Shown one piece after another: positions 41,744-50,550 of a stretch of DNA of 64,000 nt (its first letter is position 1; each line of letters starts with the position of its first letter). The stretch spans positions 2,666,001 through 2,730,000 of the forward strand of contig NZ_CP013480.3 in the NCBI RefSeq assembly GCF_001465545.3, in the 5' to 3' direction. The position numbers and the translations under genes are program-made. The stretch comes from Pandoraea norimbergensis (GTDB lineage: Bacteria; Pseudomonadota; Gammaproteobacteria; Burkholderiales; Burkholderiaceae). Under the pieces are notes generated by a model that searched no databases, had not been told where the DNA came from, and saw only the letters and a program-made list of their open reading frames with translations.

Positions 41744-42820
41744 ATGTTCTATCGCGAAGCGGGTCAGTTCAAGACATCGTACGTAGCCGACAGCCAGATA
41801 TTCCCGATTCGGCAGGATCGTGTCGCAGTCAGCGCCGTGTTGGTGATCGCCTTCGGCGTGCTGCCGTGGATCGCCTCCGAGTACTGGCTTTCGGCCATTC
41901 TGGTGCCGTTCCTCGTATTCTCGCTGGCTGCGCTCGGCCTGAACATTCTGACGGGCTACGCCGGGCAGCTTTCACTGGGGACGGCGGCGTTCATGGCGGT
42001 TGGCGCCTATGCGTCGTACAACTTCCAGTTGCGCGTTGAAGGCATACCGATCTTGGCATCTTTCGCGATGGGCGGCGTTTGCGCGGCGCTGGTGGGCATT
42101 GCCTTTGGCCTGCCGTCGCTGCGCATCAAGGGCTTCTATCTCGCGGTGGCGACGTTGGCGGCGCAGTTCTTCGTGCTGTGGGTGCTGACCAAATTCCCTT
42201 GGCTGTCGAACAACAGTTCATCGGGCGTCATCACCGCACAGAAGATCACGATTCTCGGGCTCGACATTAACACGCCCGTGCGCAAGTACCTGTTTGTGCT
42301 CGGCGTCGTGTGCGTGATGGCGCTGGTAGCAAAGAACCTCGTGCGCTCGCACATCGGCCGCGCGTGGATGGCCGTGCGCGACATGGACGTGGCGGCCGAA
42401 GTGATCGGCATCCCGCTCATGCGTGTAAAGCTGCTGGCCTTCGCGGTGAGTTCGTTTTACTGCGGTGTGGCCGGGGCGCTTTATGCCTTCTGCTATCTCG
42501 GCTCGGTGGAGCCCGACGGCTTCTCCCTCGATCTGTCGTTCCGCATTCTGTTCATGATCATCATTGGCGGCGTGGGCAGCATTCTGGGCAGTTTTCTCGG
42601 TGCCGCATTCATTTTGCTGCTGCCGATTCTGCTCGACTACACGTTGCCGCCGATCGCCACGTTTCTCCACCTGCCGTTCACCAACGCGACCGTCTCGCAT
42701 ATCCAGTTGATGCTGTTCGGCGGCCTCATCATCTTTTTCCTGATTGTCGAGCCGCACGGTCTGGCGCGACTTTGGCAGATCACCAAGGAGAAGCTGCGCA
42801 TCTGGCCGTTCCCGCACTGA
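41744..42820 (+). CDS. livM: Branched-chain-type ABC transporter permease (LivM-like)
   Basis: The 358-residue protein has a hydrophilic N-terminus of about 25 residues and LivM-type segments (LGLNILTGYAGQLSLGTAAF, GLPSLRIKGFYLAVATLAAQ, IGRAWMAVRDMDVAAEVIGI). It forms the second half of the membrane channel with LivH. I chose the ATG at 41744 (AGAGGCC upstream). A run of hydrophobic residues at the C-terminus is followed by a basic tail. Confidence 0.93.
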   Translation: MFYREAGQFKTSYVADSQIFPIRQDRVAVSAVLVIAFGVLPWIASEYWLSAILVPFLVFSLAALGLNILTGYAGQLSLGTAAFMAVGAYASYNFQLRVEGIPILASFAMGGVCAALVGIAFGLPSLRIKGFYLAVATLAAQFFVLWVLTKFPWLSNNSSSGVITAQKITILGLDINTPVRKYLFVLGVVCVMALVAKNLVRSHIGRAWMAVRDMDVAAEVIGIPLMRVKLLAFAVSSFYCGVAGALYAFCYLGSVEPDGFSLDLSFRILFMIIIGGVGSILGSFLGAAFILLLPILLDYTLPPIATFLHLPFTNATVSHIQLMLFGGLIIFFLIVEPHGLARLWQITKEKLRIWPFPH

Positions 42821-42911
42821 GATTCGACTTGAGTTCGATGTATTGACGCACCGGTACACGGGCGTCGGCTGACCACGTATCGCTATCGACAAGACCACAA
42901 GGAGACACAGC

Positions 42912-44240
42912 ATGAACACGAAACAACTGGCGGTATCGCTAGGCATGAGTCTGGTGCTCGGCATGGGCTCGGCAGGCACGGCGCTTGCACAGACCAACGA
43001 TCAGTTCATTGCGCTGGCCGACTATCGCGTGGGGCCGTACGGGGCCAACGGGCAGTCGTTTTACGGCGGCTTCATCGACTATCTGCAATACGTGAACATG
43101 AAGAACGGCGGCGTGAACGGCGTCAAGCTGACGTGGGAAGAGTGCGAGACCGAATACAACACCTCCAAGGGCGTGGAGTGCTATGAGCGCCTGAAGGGCC
43201 GTAACCCGGTCACCAAGGGTACGGCGTACCACACCATGGCCACGGGCATTTCGTACGCGCTGATCGACAAGACCGCCACCGATCAGGTGCCGCTCGTGAT
43301 GATGGGGTATGGCCGTACCGATGCCGTGGACGGCACCGTGTTCCCGTGGGCGTTCCCGCTCGTCACCACGTATCAGATGCAGGCCTCGGCCATCATCAAG
43401 TTCCTCGCCGACAAGAACGGCGGGTCGCTCAACGGCAAGAAGATCGTGTTCCTGTATCACGACTCGGCTTACGGTAAAGAGCCGATTGTCGCCATGCAGG
43501 CGGAATCGAAGATCAACAAGTTCAACCTGATCGAGATTCCGGTGGCACACCCCGGCAATGAGCAGGGCGCGCAATGGCTGCGCATTCGTCAGGAGAACCC
43601 CGATTACGTGGTGTTCTGGGGCTGGGGCGTCATGAACCAGACCGCCCTCAAGGCTGCGCAGAAGGTCGGCTATCCGCGCGAGAAGATCGTCGGCAGCTGG
43701 TGGGCCGGCTCAGAAGAAGACACCATCCCGGCGGGCCCGGCGGCCAAGGGCTACATGAGCGCGACGTGGAACGTGGCGGGCAAACAGGTGCCGCTGATCG
43801 CCGATATCGACAAGGTGGTGTACGGCGCGGGCAAGGGCAACATGCAAGACCCGTCGAAGGTGGGCTCCGTGCTCTATAACCGCGGCGTGTCGGCGGCTGT
43901 GGCGACGGTCGAGGCGCTCAACACCGCGCAGAACAAGTTCGGCAAGGGCAAAGTCATGACGCCGGTGCAAGTGCGCTGGGCGTTCGAGAACCTGAATATC
44001 GATGGGGCGCGCCTGAAGGCGTTGGGTGCGACCGGCCTGCTGCCCGATATCAAGACGAGCTGCCAGGATCACGAGGGCTCGGGCAAGGTTCGCATTCAGC
44101 AGTGGGATGGCACGAAGTGGGTGATGGTGTCCGACTGGATCGAAGGCAACCGCCGCCTGATTCACCCGTTGTTCGAAGCCTCGGCCAAGCAGTACGCCAA
44201 GGAAAAGGGTATGACACCGGCCTGCTATCAGCAGATGTAA
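42912..44240 (+). CDS. ABC transporter substrate-binding protein (LivJ/LivK-like)
   Basis: The 442-residue product has a clear signal peptide (LAVSLGMSLVLGMGSAGTAL, cleavage after ALA) and the periplasmic-binding type-1 fold used by HAAT importers (PYGANGQSFYGGFIDYLQYV, KKIVFLYHDSAYGKEPIVAM). It is longer than LivJ and close to binding proteins found next to acyl-CoA ligases. It presumably binds the ligand that the ligase later activates. An AAGGAG ribosome-binding site precedes the ATG. Two strong hairpins follow its stop. Confidence 0.92.
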   Translation: MNTKQLAVSLGMSLVLGMGSAGTALAQTNDQFIALADYRVGPYGANGQSFYGGFIDYLQYVNMKNGGVNGVKLTWEECETEYNTSKGVECYERLKGRNPVTKGTAYHTMATGISYALIDKTATDQVPLVMMGYGRTDAVDGTVFPWAFPLVTTYQMQASAIIKFLADKNGGSLNGKKIVFLYHDSAYGKEPIVAMQAESKINKFNLIEIPVAHPGNEQGAQWLRIRQENPDYVVFWGWGVMNQTALKAAQKVGYPREKIVGSWWAGSEEDTIPAGPAAKGYMSATWNVAGKQVPLIADIDKVVYGAGKGNMQDPSKVGSVLYNRGVSAAVATVEALNTAQNKFGKGKVMTPVQVRWAFENLNIDGARLKALGATGLLPDIKTSCQDHEGSGKVRIQQWDGTKWVMVSDWIEGNRRLIHPLFEASAKQYAKEKGMTPACYQQM

Positions 44241-44255
44241 TTGGCAAGATCGGCA

Positions 44256-44314
44256 CGCTCGCCCGCAACGCGAACTGGCGATGTGGGCGAGCGCCGGGCC
44301 TTCGACGGCCCGGC
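44256..44314 (+). promoter_or_regulatory. Two tandem hairpins between binding-protein and LivF-like genes
   Basis: CGCTCGCCC (44256-44264) pairs with GGGCGAGCG (44285-44293), and GCCGGGCC (44293-44300) pairs with GGCCCGGC (44307-44314). Neither is followed by a T run. They probably protect the 3' end of the binding-protein message and lower expression of the downstream ATPase gene. Confidence 0.65.
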
Positions 44315-44370
44315 AGGCGACATCACTTTGAATCGGTCCCGCAGCACCATCGACTCCGGAGTCACGCGGC

Positions 44371-45183
44371 ATGGAAGCGAGTTTGCGCGTCAACAATATC
44401 GAAGTCATCTACGACCACGTCATCCTTGTGTTGAAGGGCGTGTCGCTGGTCGTGCCCGACGGCAAGATCGTGGCGTTGCTCGGCGCGAACGGCGCGGGCA
44501 AGAGCACGACGCTCAAGGCCATCTCGAATCTGCTTCAGGCAGAGCGGGGTGAGGTCACCAAGGGCACCATCGACTATCGCGGCGAGCGGGTTGAGAAGCT
44601 CACGCCGAACGGGCTGGTCAAGCGCGGCGTCATTCAGGTGATGGAAGGGCGCCACTGCTTCGGGCACTTGACCATTGAAGAGAATCTGCTGACCGGCGCC
44701 TATGTCCGGCATGCATCGCGCAGCGCCCAGCAACATGCACTGGAGCGCATCTACGCGTACTTCCCCCGGCTGAAGACGCGCCGTAAATCGCAGGCCGGTT
44801 ATACATCGGGCGGCGAGCAGCAGATGTGTGCGATCGGGCGGGCCATGATGGCGCAGCCGTCGATGGTGTTGCTCGACGAGCCGTCGATGGGGCTGGCGCC
44901 ACAGATCGTCGACGAGATTTTCGCGATCGTGCGCGATCTGAACGAACGGGAAAACGTCAGCTTTCTGCTGGCGGAACAGAACACCATGGTGGCCCTGCGC
45001 TACGCGGACTATGGCTACATTCTCGAAAACGGGCGTGTGGTGATGGACGGCGACGCGGCGTCGTTGCGCGATAACGAGGACGTCAAGGAGTTTTACCTCG
45101 GCATCGCCAAGGATGGCGCGAACAGTGAGGGGAGCTTCCGCAACGTCAAGAGCTACCGGCGGCGCAAACGCTGGATTGCGTGA
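44371..45183 (+). CDS. livF: Branched-chain-type ABC transporter ATPase (LivF-like)
   Basis: The 270-residue protein has Walker A (GANGAGKST), the LivF-type ERRKSQAGYTSGGEQQM-like signature (TSGGEQQMCAIGRAMMA) and Walker B (MVLLDEPSMGLAP), and a C-terminal tail beyond residue 245 that is basic (RRRKRWIA). It pairs with the LivG-like subunit. GGAG at 44358-44361 precedes the ATG. The extended tail is longer than in E. coli LivF. Confidence 0.92.
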   Translation: MEASLRVNNIEVIYDHVILVLKGVSLVVPDGKIVALLGANGAGKSTTLKAISNLLQAERGEVTKGTIDYRGERVEKLTPNGLVKRGVIQVMEGRHCFGHLTIEENLLTGAYVRHASRSAQQHALERIYAYFPRLKTRRKSQAGYTSGGEQQMCAIGRAMMAQPSMVLLDEPSMGLAPQIVDEIFAIVRDLNERENVSFLLAEQNTMVALRYADYGYILENGRVVMDGDAASLRDNEDVKEFYLGIAKDGANSEGSFRNVKSYRRRKRWIA

Positions 45184-45251
45184 GCTGCATGGGCTGCATT
45201 AGCCGCATGCGCGTTTAGCCGACTGTCAAACATCAACGTCCTACCGTCTCT

Positions 45252-46490
45252 ATGAACGACTACTTCGACGCGCTTGAAACCCGAGCCCCGGAAGCTCGCG
45301 AGAAGGCACTGCTGGCGGCGTTGCCGGCGCATGTCTCGCACGCCCGCACGAACGCCTCGTATTTCACCGAGACGCTCGGCGCCTTCGACGCGCGGGGCGT
45401 TGACTCACGCACCGCGCTGGCCGAATTGCCCGTGACACGCAAATCCGATCTGGCCGCCTACCAGTTGCGTGTGCCGCCCCTAGGCGGATTGAACGCGACA
45501 CCGATCGGCGGTCTGGCCCACGTTTATCAATCCCCCGGGCCGATCTACGAACCGGACGGGCGCGGCAGCGACTGGTGGCGTTTCGCCCGCGCGCTGTACG
45601 CCGCCGGTCTGCGCTCAGGCGATCTGGTCTACAACACGTACTCATATCACTTCACGCCGGCGGGGATGATGATCGAAACCGGCGCGGCACGGCTGGGGTG
45701 CTGTGTGTTCCCGGCGGGCGTCGGACAGACCGCGCTTCAGATCGAGGCGATCCGGCATCTGCAACCGGGCGCTTATGCGGGGACGCCGTCGTTCCTGAAG
45801 ATCCTGATCGAGAAAGCCGAGTCGATGGGCACCGACATCAGCAGCATCCGGCGGGCGACGTTGTCAGGTGAAGCCTTGCCACCGTCGTTGCGGCAATGGT
45901 TCAACTCACGCGGCATCGTTGCGCGCCAGTTGTATGGCACGGCCGATCTGGGACTGATTGCGTTCGAGAGCGATGCTCAAGCAGGGTTGATCGTCGACGA
46001 AAACGTGCTGGTGGAAATCGTGGAGCCCGGCGGTACCAAACCGGTGCCGGAAGGCGAGACGGGCGAGGTGGTCGTCACGAATTTCAATGCGGACTACCCG
46101 CTGATCCGATTCGCCACCGGGGATCTGTCGGCCGTTGCCGAGGGCATCAGCCCGTGTGGGCGCACGAATATGCGTTTGAAGGGCTGGCTGGGCCGCGCCG
46201 ATCAGACGGTGAAAGTGCGTGGCATGTTCGTGCATCCGGGCCAGATCGGCGAGATAGGCAAACGGTATCCGGAGCTGGGCCGCATGCGTCTGCGGGTCGA
46301 GGGGCGCGTCGGCGATGACCGAATGACGCTCGTTTGCGAGACGACTGCGACGCCGCCAGAAGGACTGGCCGCCCGTTTGCAGGAAACGCTGCGCGATGTG
46401 ACGCGATTGCGCGCCGAGATCGACTTCGTCACCGCAGGCACGCTGCCGGACGACGGCAAACTGGTGGAAGACGCCCGCGCTTACGATTGA
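45252..46490 (+). CDS. PaaK-like phenylacetate-CoA ligase family protein
   Basis: The 412-residue product fits the PaaK group of AMP-forming ligases: LPVTRKSDLAAYQ, VYNTYSYHFTPAGMMIETGA, YAGTPSFLKILIEKAE, LYGTADLGLIAFES and the RADQTVKVRGMFVHPGQI C-terminal motif. The usual Ser/Thr/Gly-rich AMP P-loop of PaaK (SSGTTG) is replaced near residue 95 by a degenerate QSPGPIYEP, which is common in this shorter subgroup. It closes the importer cluster and suggests an aryl or branched acid as the substrate. Confidence 0.85.
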   Translation: MNDYFDALETRAPEAREKALLAALPAHVSHARTNASYFTETLGAFDARGVDSRTALAELPVTRKSDLAAYQLRVPPLGGLNATPIGGLAHVYQSPGPIYEPDGRGSDWWRFARALYAAGLRSGDLVYNTYSYHFTPAGMMIETGAARLGCCVFPAGVGQTALQIEAIRHLQPGAYAGTPSFLKILIEKAESMGTDISSIRRATLSGEALPPSLRQWFNSRGIVARQLYGTADLGLIAFESDAQAGLIVDENVLVEIVEPGGTKPVPEGETGEVVVTNFNADYPLIRFATGDLSAVAEGISPCGRTNMRLKGWLGRADQTVKVRGMFVHPGQIGEIGKRYPELGRMRLRVEGRVGDDRMTLVCETTATPPEGLAARLQETLRDVTRLRAEIDFVTAGTLPDDGKLVEDARAYD

Positions 46491-46508
46491 TCGATGTCGT
46501 TTTGGGGG

Positions 46509-46549
46509 CTGAGCGGAGGCGGGGGGAATCTCCTCCGCGTCTCGCTCAG
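46509..46549. terminator. Hairpin between convergent genes
   Basis: CTGAGCG (46509-46515) pairs with CGCTCAG (46543-46549), with a second GGAGG/CCTCC pair inside. It lies between the PaaK-like gene and the end of the MocR gene and could stop transcription from both sides. Confidence 0.55.
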
Positions 46550-47886
46550 ATCGGCAGGTGCTCGATGACGTGACGAACCTCCGTCAGCACCGGATGGACT
46601 TGTTCCAAAGGCATCGAACTCAAGCCCAGCCGCAACGCGTGGGGCACGTGCTGTGTCGTTGCATATGCCTCGGCTTTCGACGCGGCGATGCCACGGGCTG
46701 CCAGCGCGGCAACCACCTGATCCATGCGCAAGCCCTCCGGCAGCGGCAGCCAGAGGAATTGCGACGACGGATGCGCCACCATTCCCATGCCATGAAGTAC
46801 TTCGCGCGCGAGCGTCTGGCGACGTCGCGCGTCCTCACGCTGAAACTGCTCCTGTTGCGTCACGATGCCGCTGGCGAGCCAACGCGTCGCGATCGCCGTC
46901 ACCATGCTGGACAAGCTCCAGAAACTGGCGCGTACCACGCGTTTCGTCCTCGCTGCGTGCTCTTGCGGCACCACCACATAGCCGAATCGCAATCCCGTCG
47001 CCACACTCTTTGAAAGACTCGACACGTAGATCGTCCGCTCAGGTGCCAGTGTGACGATGGGCCGCGCCGCGCCGTCCACGAGATACGCGTAGGTGGCATC
47101 TTCGATAATCAGACAATCGTGGCGGCGAGCGATGTCCACCAGTTGTTTGCGCTGGGCTGCGCTCAGTACCCAGCCGAGTGGGTTGTGCAGTGTCGGCATG
47201 ACGTAGATGGCACGAACGGCACCGCGACGGCAAAGATCGTCGAGGGCGTTCAAGTCGGGGCCGTTGTTGGCCGACGGCACGGGTCTCAGGGCAAGCTCGC
47301 TCAAAGCGGCGGCCATCTTGAAGCCGGGATAGGTCAGGGCGTCGACGGCGACTTCATCATTCGGTCGAAGGAACGTACGTATGGCGACGTCGAGACCTTG
47401 CTGCGCACCGCCCACGAGAAACACCTGTTCGGCGGTGGCGCGAATGTTTCGCGCCTGAAGAAGATGATCCGCGACGATCTGCCGCTCGTGAAGCCTCCCA
47501 CCGGGCGGCTGCTGATGCATCAGCGCGCTCAAGTCGCCTGATGACGCTAACTCCCTGAGCGTGGTGCGCAACAGTTCGCTCTGCCCCGGCCACGTCGGAT
47601 GGTTGAATGACAAGTCGACCGATTGCGAACTGAGCCGGGCCTCGTCGTCGATATCCCACTCGCGTTGTGCCGGGCGGTCTCGCACGAACGTGCCGCGTCC
47701 GACTTCCCCGACGACGAGCCCCATGGCCTGCAAACGGCCATAGACCTTGCTCGCGGACGCAATGGCAATGCCGTACTGCGCCGCCAGCTTGCGGTGCGTC
47801 GGCAAGGCAGTGCCGGGCAGCAGCGCGCCGCGCCGGATTTCGCCGGACAGATGCTCCACCGCCGCCGTAACAGGGGATTCGGACAT
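46546..47886 (-). CDS. MocR/PdxR-type GntR regulator with aminotransferase domain
   Basis: The 446-residue product fuses a GntR winged helix (residues 1-75; LLPGTALPTHRKLAAQYGIA) to a class I aminotransferase-like domain. The PLP Lys is in YVSSLSKSVATGL, with VMPTLHNPLGWVLSAAQRKQ, a substrate-loop motif, before it. Such regulators sense amino acids or PLP derivatives. It is divergent from the PaaI thioesterase gene. I chose the ATG at 47886; the longer frame to 47955 would run across the operator. Confidence 0.93.
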   Translation of the reverse strand: MSESPVTAAVEHLSGEIRRGALLPGTALPTHRKLAAQYGIAIASASKVYGRLQAMGLVVGEVGRGTFVRDRPAQREWDIDDEARLSSQSVDLSFNHPTWPGQSELLRTTLRELASSGDLSALMHQQPPGGRLHERQIVADHLLQARNIRATAEQVFLVGGAQQGLDVAIRTFLRPNDEVAVDALTYPGFKMAAALSELALRPVPSANNGPDLNALDDLCRRGAVRAIYVMPTLHNPLGWVLSAAQRKQLVDIARRHDCLIIEDATYAYLVDGAARPIVTLAPERTIYVSSLSKSVATGLRFGYVVVPQEHAARTKRVVRASFWSLSSMVTAIATRWLASGIVTQQEQFQREDARRRQTLAREVLHGMGMVAHPSSQFLWLPLPEGLRMDQVVAALAARGIAASKAEAYATTQHVPHALRLGLSSMPLEQVHPVLTEVRHVIEHLPI

Positions 47887-47897
47887 GATTGTACGTA

Positions 47898-47917
47898 GGA
47901 CAATTTCTTGATTGTCC
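47898..47917. promoter_or_regulatory. Likely MocR operator
   Basis: GGACAAT-TTCTTG-ATTGTCC is a perfect inverted repeat with seven-base arms in the 80-base gap between the divergent MocR and thioesterase genes. An extra TTGTAC-like half-site lies at 47889-47894. Confidence 0.7.
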
Positions 47918-47966
47918 GATTCTAGGCAGACAAACTCCCGAGAGCAATCTTTCAATGGGAGCTGTC

Positions 47967-48470
47967 ATGTCCGATGTGTTCGATGGGGCCGGGGAAACGA
48001 AACATCTGCCGGTGCTGCATTATCTGCGCCGCCAATTGGCGGGCACGCTTCGCACCGAAGATCAGACACACATGCGCTATCCGACAGCGATTTCCAATCT
48101 GCTTGGATTTCGCATCGTCGAGATCGACGCGGCAATGGCGGTTATCGAGCTGGATGCCAATGCGGAGATTCATGGCAATCAGCAAGGCACAGTGCATGGC
48201 GGCTTGCTGTGTGAACTGGCCGACGCGGCCATCGGCACAGCGCATTCGACCCTGATGGCGGACGGGGAAACGTTCACGAGCATTGACCTGAAGGCGACGT
48301 TTCTGCGCCCGGTCTGGGTGTCCCGGCTGACGGCTCACGCATGGGCGACGCACCAAGGGCGAACCGTGTCTCACTATCTGTGTGAAATCAAACGTGATGA
48401 CGGCAAAGTGGTCGCCCGGGTGGATAGCGCTGTGATGACGTTACGAGGCGAGCATGCGAGGGGCAGGTGA
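47967..48470 (+). CDS. PaaI-family hotdog thioesterase
   Basis: The 167-residue product has the hotdog-fold PaaI/YdiI signature: GTVHGGLLCELADAAIGTAH, followed by FTSIDLKATFLRPV and a C-terminal SAVMTLRGEH strand. The Asp/Glu in CELADAA is the usual catalytic acid. It would release CoA from an acyl- or aryl-CoA. I chose the ATG at 47967 with GGGAG upstream; the next upstream ATG (47955) contains that ribosome-binding site. Its control by the MocR regulator is inferred from the shared operator. Confidence 0.88.
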   Translation: MSDVFDGAGETKHLPVLHYLRRQLAGTLRTEDQTHMRYPTAISNLLGFRIVEIDAAMAVIELDANAEIHGNQQGTVHGGLLCELADAAIGTAHSTLMADGETFTSIDLKATFLRPVWVSRLTAHAWATHQGRTVSHYLCEIKRDDGKVVARVDSAVMTLRGEHARGR

Positions 48471-48600
48471 CGGTTGGCCGGTTTAAACGGCCGATTGAGT
48501 TCCTTAACCTATCTTGTCAGCATTTTTTCAGACCCGAAGACACTACAATCTTTATCGACGTGCATGGTTTAACAAACAATCTTATAAACACCATACTCAC

Positions 48601-48852
48601 ATGTCGAATACTCAATGGGTCATGCGCATTGCAGTAATCATAATGCTGCTAATAGGTGTCTGGGCTCGAAGGCAGCATCGAATTACCGACCTCCGCACGC
48701 CCAAGAAAGAACCTCGCATATCGGTGCGCAACATGAGGCTTTTGGGCTATGCGACTGGCCTGATGTTGTCTGGGGGATTTTTTTATTACAACTACACCAT
48801 CGGGGCATTGCGCCCGCTCTGTGCGGCGCTTGGGGTGTCAAGTTGCAGCTAG
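48601..48852 (+). CDS. Small predicted membrane protein, unknown
   Basis: An 83-residue frame with two hydrophobic segments (VMRIAVIIMLLIGVWA and LLGYATGLMLSGGFFYY) separated by a basic region. The DNA here is AT-richer than its surroundings and codon use is unlike the neighbours, so it may be acquired. No good ribosome-binding site is seen before the ATG at 48601, and the frame extends upstream to weaker starts. I recognise no family and keep it as a tentative gene. Confidence 0.45.
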   Translation: MSNTQWVMRIAVIIMLLIGVWARRQHRITDLRTPKKEPRISVRNMRLLGYATGLMLSGGFFYYNYTIGALRPLCAALGVSSCS

Positions 48853-48956
48853 AAACTCACGCGAGCGGGTAATCCGCGCCAGACGTGCATTTGCCGGGCA
48901 TTAAGCACAAACCCTTATCATCAGGTCCCTTGACAGGGCAAATTTGTCGTCGGATG

Positions 48957-48969
48957 GTATACAGAATAC
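48957..48969. promoter_or_regulatory. GntR-regulon operator, site 1
   Basis: GTATACAGAATAC matches the shared motif GTATACAGTATAC with one change. A TTGACA box lies at 48930-48935, so the site overlaps the region expected for the -10 or transcription start. It is 18 bases before the amidase start. Confidence 0.8.
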
Positions 48970-48987
48970 TGAAAAGGGTATTCCACG

Positions 48988-50493
48988 ATGACAGATTCCA
49001 CGGTCGACGCTCGCAGCGCCGGTACGCCTTCAGGATCGGGGGCCACGGATGCGCAGTGGCACCACGCCTCGATTTCCGCCGCTCAGGCAGCACTGGCGCG
49101 GCAAGACACCACATCAACGGTGCTCGTCGCGGCCTGCGAAGCCGCATGGCATCGCGACCATCCGCGCCTGAACGCGGTGGTTGTCAGCGACTTCGACCGC
49201 GCGCACGCCGTGGCACGCGAGCGCGACGCCGAACGCCGCGCTGGCAACGTACGCGGGCCACTGCATGGCGTGCCGTTCACGATCAAGGAGTCGTTCGACG
49301 TTGCGGGCTGGCCCACTACCGTCGGCGACCCGGCATTTACGGGCAACGTCGCAACGCGTCACGCGACGGTGGTTCAGCGTCTAGAAGACGCTGGCGCCAT
49401 CTTGCTCGGCAAGACCAATGTGCCGATCTGGCTGCGCGACTGGCAGAGCTACAACGAGGTATACGGCACGACGCGCAACCCGCACGACCTCACGCGCACG
49501 CCGGGCGGTTCGTCGGGTGGCAGCGCCGCAGCGGTCTGTTCAGGCATGTCTTTCTTCGATGTGGGCTCGGATATCGGCTCCTCGATCCGTAACCCCGCGC
49601 ATTACTGCGGCATCTTCTCGCACAAGAGCACGCACGGTCTCGTACCCCTTGATGGGCATGGCTTACCGGGCGGCGCTACGTTTCCCGACATCAACGTGGC
49701 CGGTCCGCTCGCCCGCAGCGCGGACGACCTGCAATCGGTGCTCTCGGCCATTGCGGGCCCCACGGCCGACGCGGCCTGCGCCGTGCGTTTCGAGTTGCCG
49801 CGCTCCCACGCCAAAGACCTCAGCGAGATTCGTTTCGGCATTCTGCCCAACCACCCGGTCGCAGAGGTCGACACCGACGTGGAGCAATGCATCGTGGCGC
49901 TCGGCAAAGACCTGGAACGACGCGGCGCACACGTGCAGTGGAATGCCAAACCGTCGCTGGACGCCGCCGAGTTGCTGCGCGTCTATATGTTGCTGCTGCG
50001 CGCGGCCACCAGCGGTTATCTCGGGGAAGACGCGTTTGCCGCCTCCGTTTCGTCCGCTGCCGAGGCGTCTGCCGACGATCTGAGCTATGCCTCGCTCCAG
50101 CATGTGGGCGCTGTCATGCGGCATCGCGACTGGCTCAAGCTCCAACCGCTGCGTGAGAGCTTCGCCGCCGCGTGGCGCGCGCTGTTCGAACAGGTCGACG
50201 TGTTGCTCTGCCCGGTGGCCGCGACGGCCGCGTTCCCGCTGAACGAACAGGGGGCGCCATGGCAGCGCACGCTTGAGGTGAACGGACGCGCACAGCCTCT
50301 CACCACACAGCTTTTCTGGGCCGGGCACTCCGGCCTGTGCGGCTTGCCCTCGACCGTCGCCCCCGCAGGGCGCACGGCACAGGGGCTGCCAGTGGGCGTT
50401 CAGATCGTGGCTCCGCTGTATCACGACCTGCGCTCGATTCACGTAGCCAGATTGCTTGAAGCCGCCGGCTACACCTTTCAACCACCGACCTGA
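48988..50493 (+). CDS. Amidase-signature-family amidase
   Basis: The 501-residue product shows the amidase signature: Lys100 in GVPFTIKESFD, the GGSSGGSAAAV motif at about residue 173 and the nucleophile region GSDIGSSIRNPAHYCG, giving the Ser-cisSer-Lys triad. The usual GGS before the nucleophile reads GSS. It should hydrolyse an amide to acid plus ammonia or amine. It is the first gene of the GntR-controlled cluster and is followed 57 bases later by an MFS importer, so it may open an imported amide. Confidence 0.93.
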   Translation: MTDSTVDARSAGTPSGSGATDAQWHHASISAAQAALARQDTTSTVLVAACEAAWHRDHPRLNAVVVSDFDRAHAVARERDAERRAGNVRGPLHGVPFTIKESFDVAGWPTTVGDPAFTGNVATRHATVVQRLEDAGAILLGKTNVPIWLRDWQSYNEVYGTTRNPHDLTRTPGGSSGGSAAAVCSGMSFFDVGSDIGSSIRNPAHYCGIFSHKSTHGLVPLDGHGLPGGATFPDINVAGPLARSADDLQSVLSAIAGPTADAACAVRFELPRSHAKDLSEIRFGILPNHPVAEVDTDVEQCIVALGKDLERRGAHVQWNAKPSLDAAELLRVYMLLLRAATSGYLGEDAFAASVSSAAEASADDLSYASLQHVGAVMRHRDWLKLQPLRESFAAAWRALFEQVDVLLCPVAATAAFPLNEQGAPWQRTLEVNGRAQPLTTQLFWAGHSGLCGLPSTVAPAGRTAQGLPVGVQIVAPLYHDLRSIHVARLLEAAGYTFQPPT

Positions 50494-50550
50494 TGCACCG
50501 GAAATCTCACCCACTCCACAAAACCCAAGACACCTAAGGAGGACACCGCT

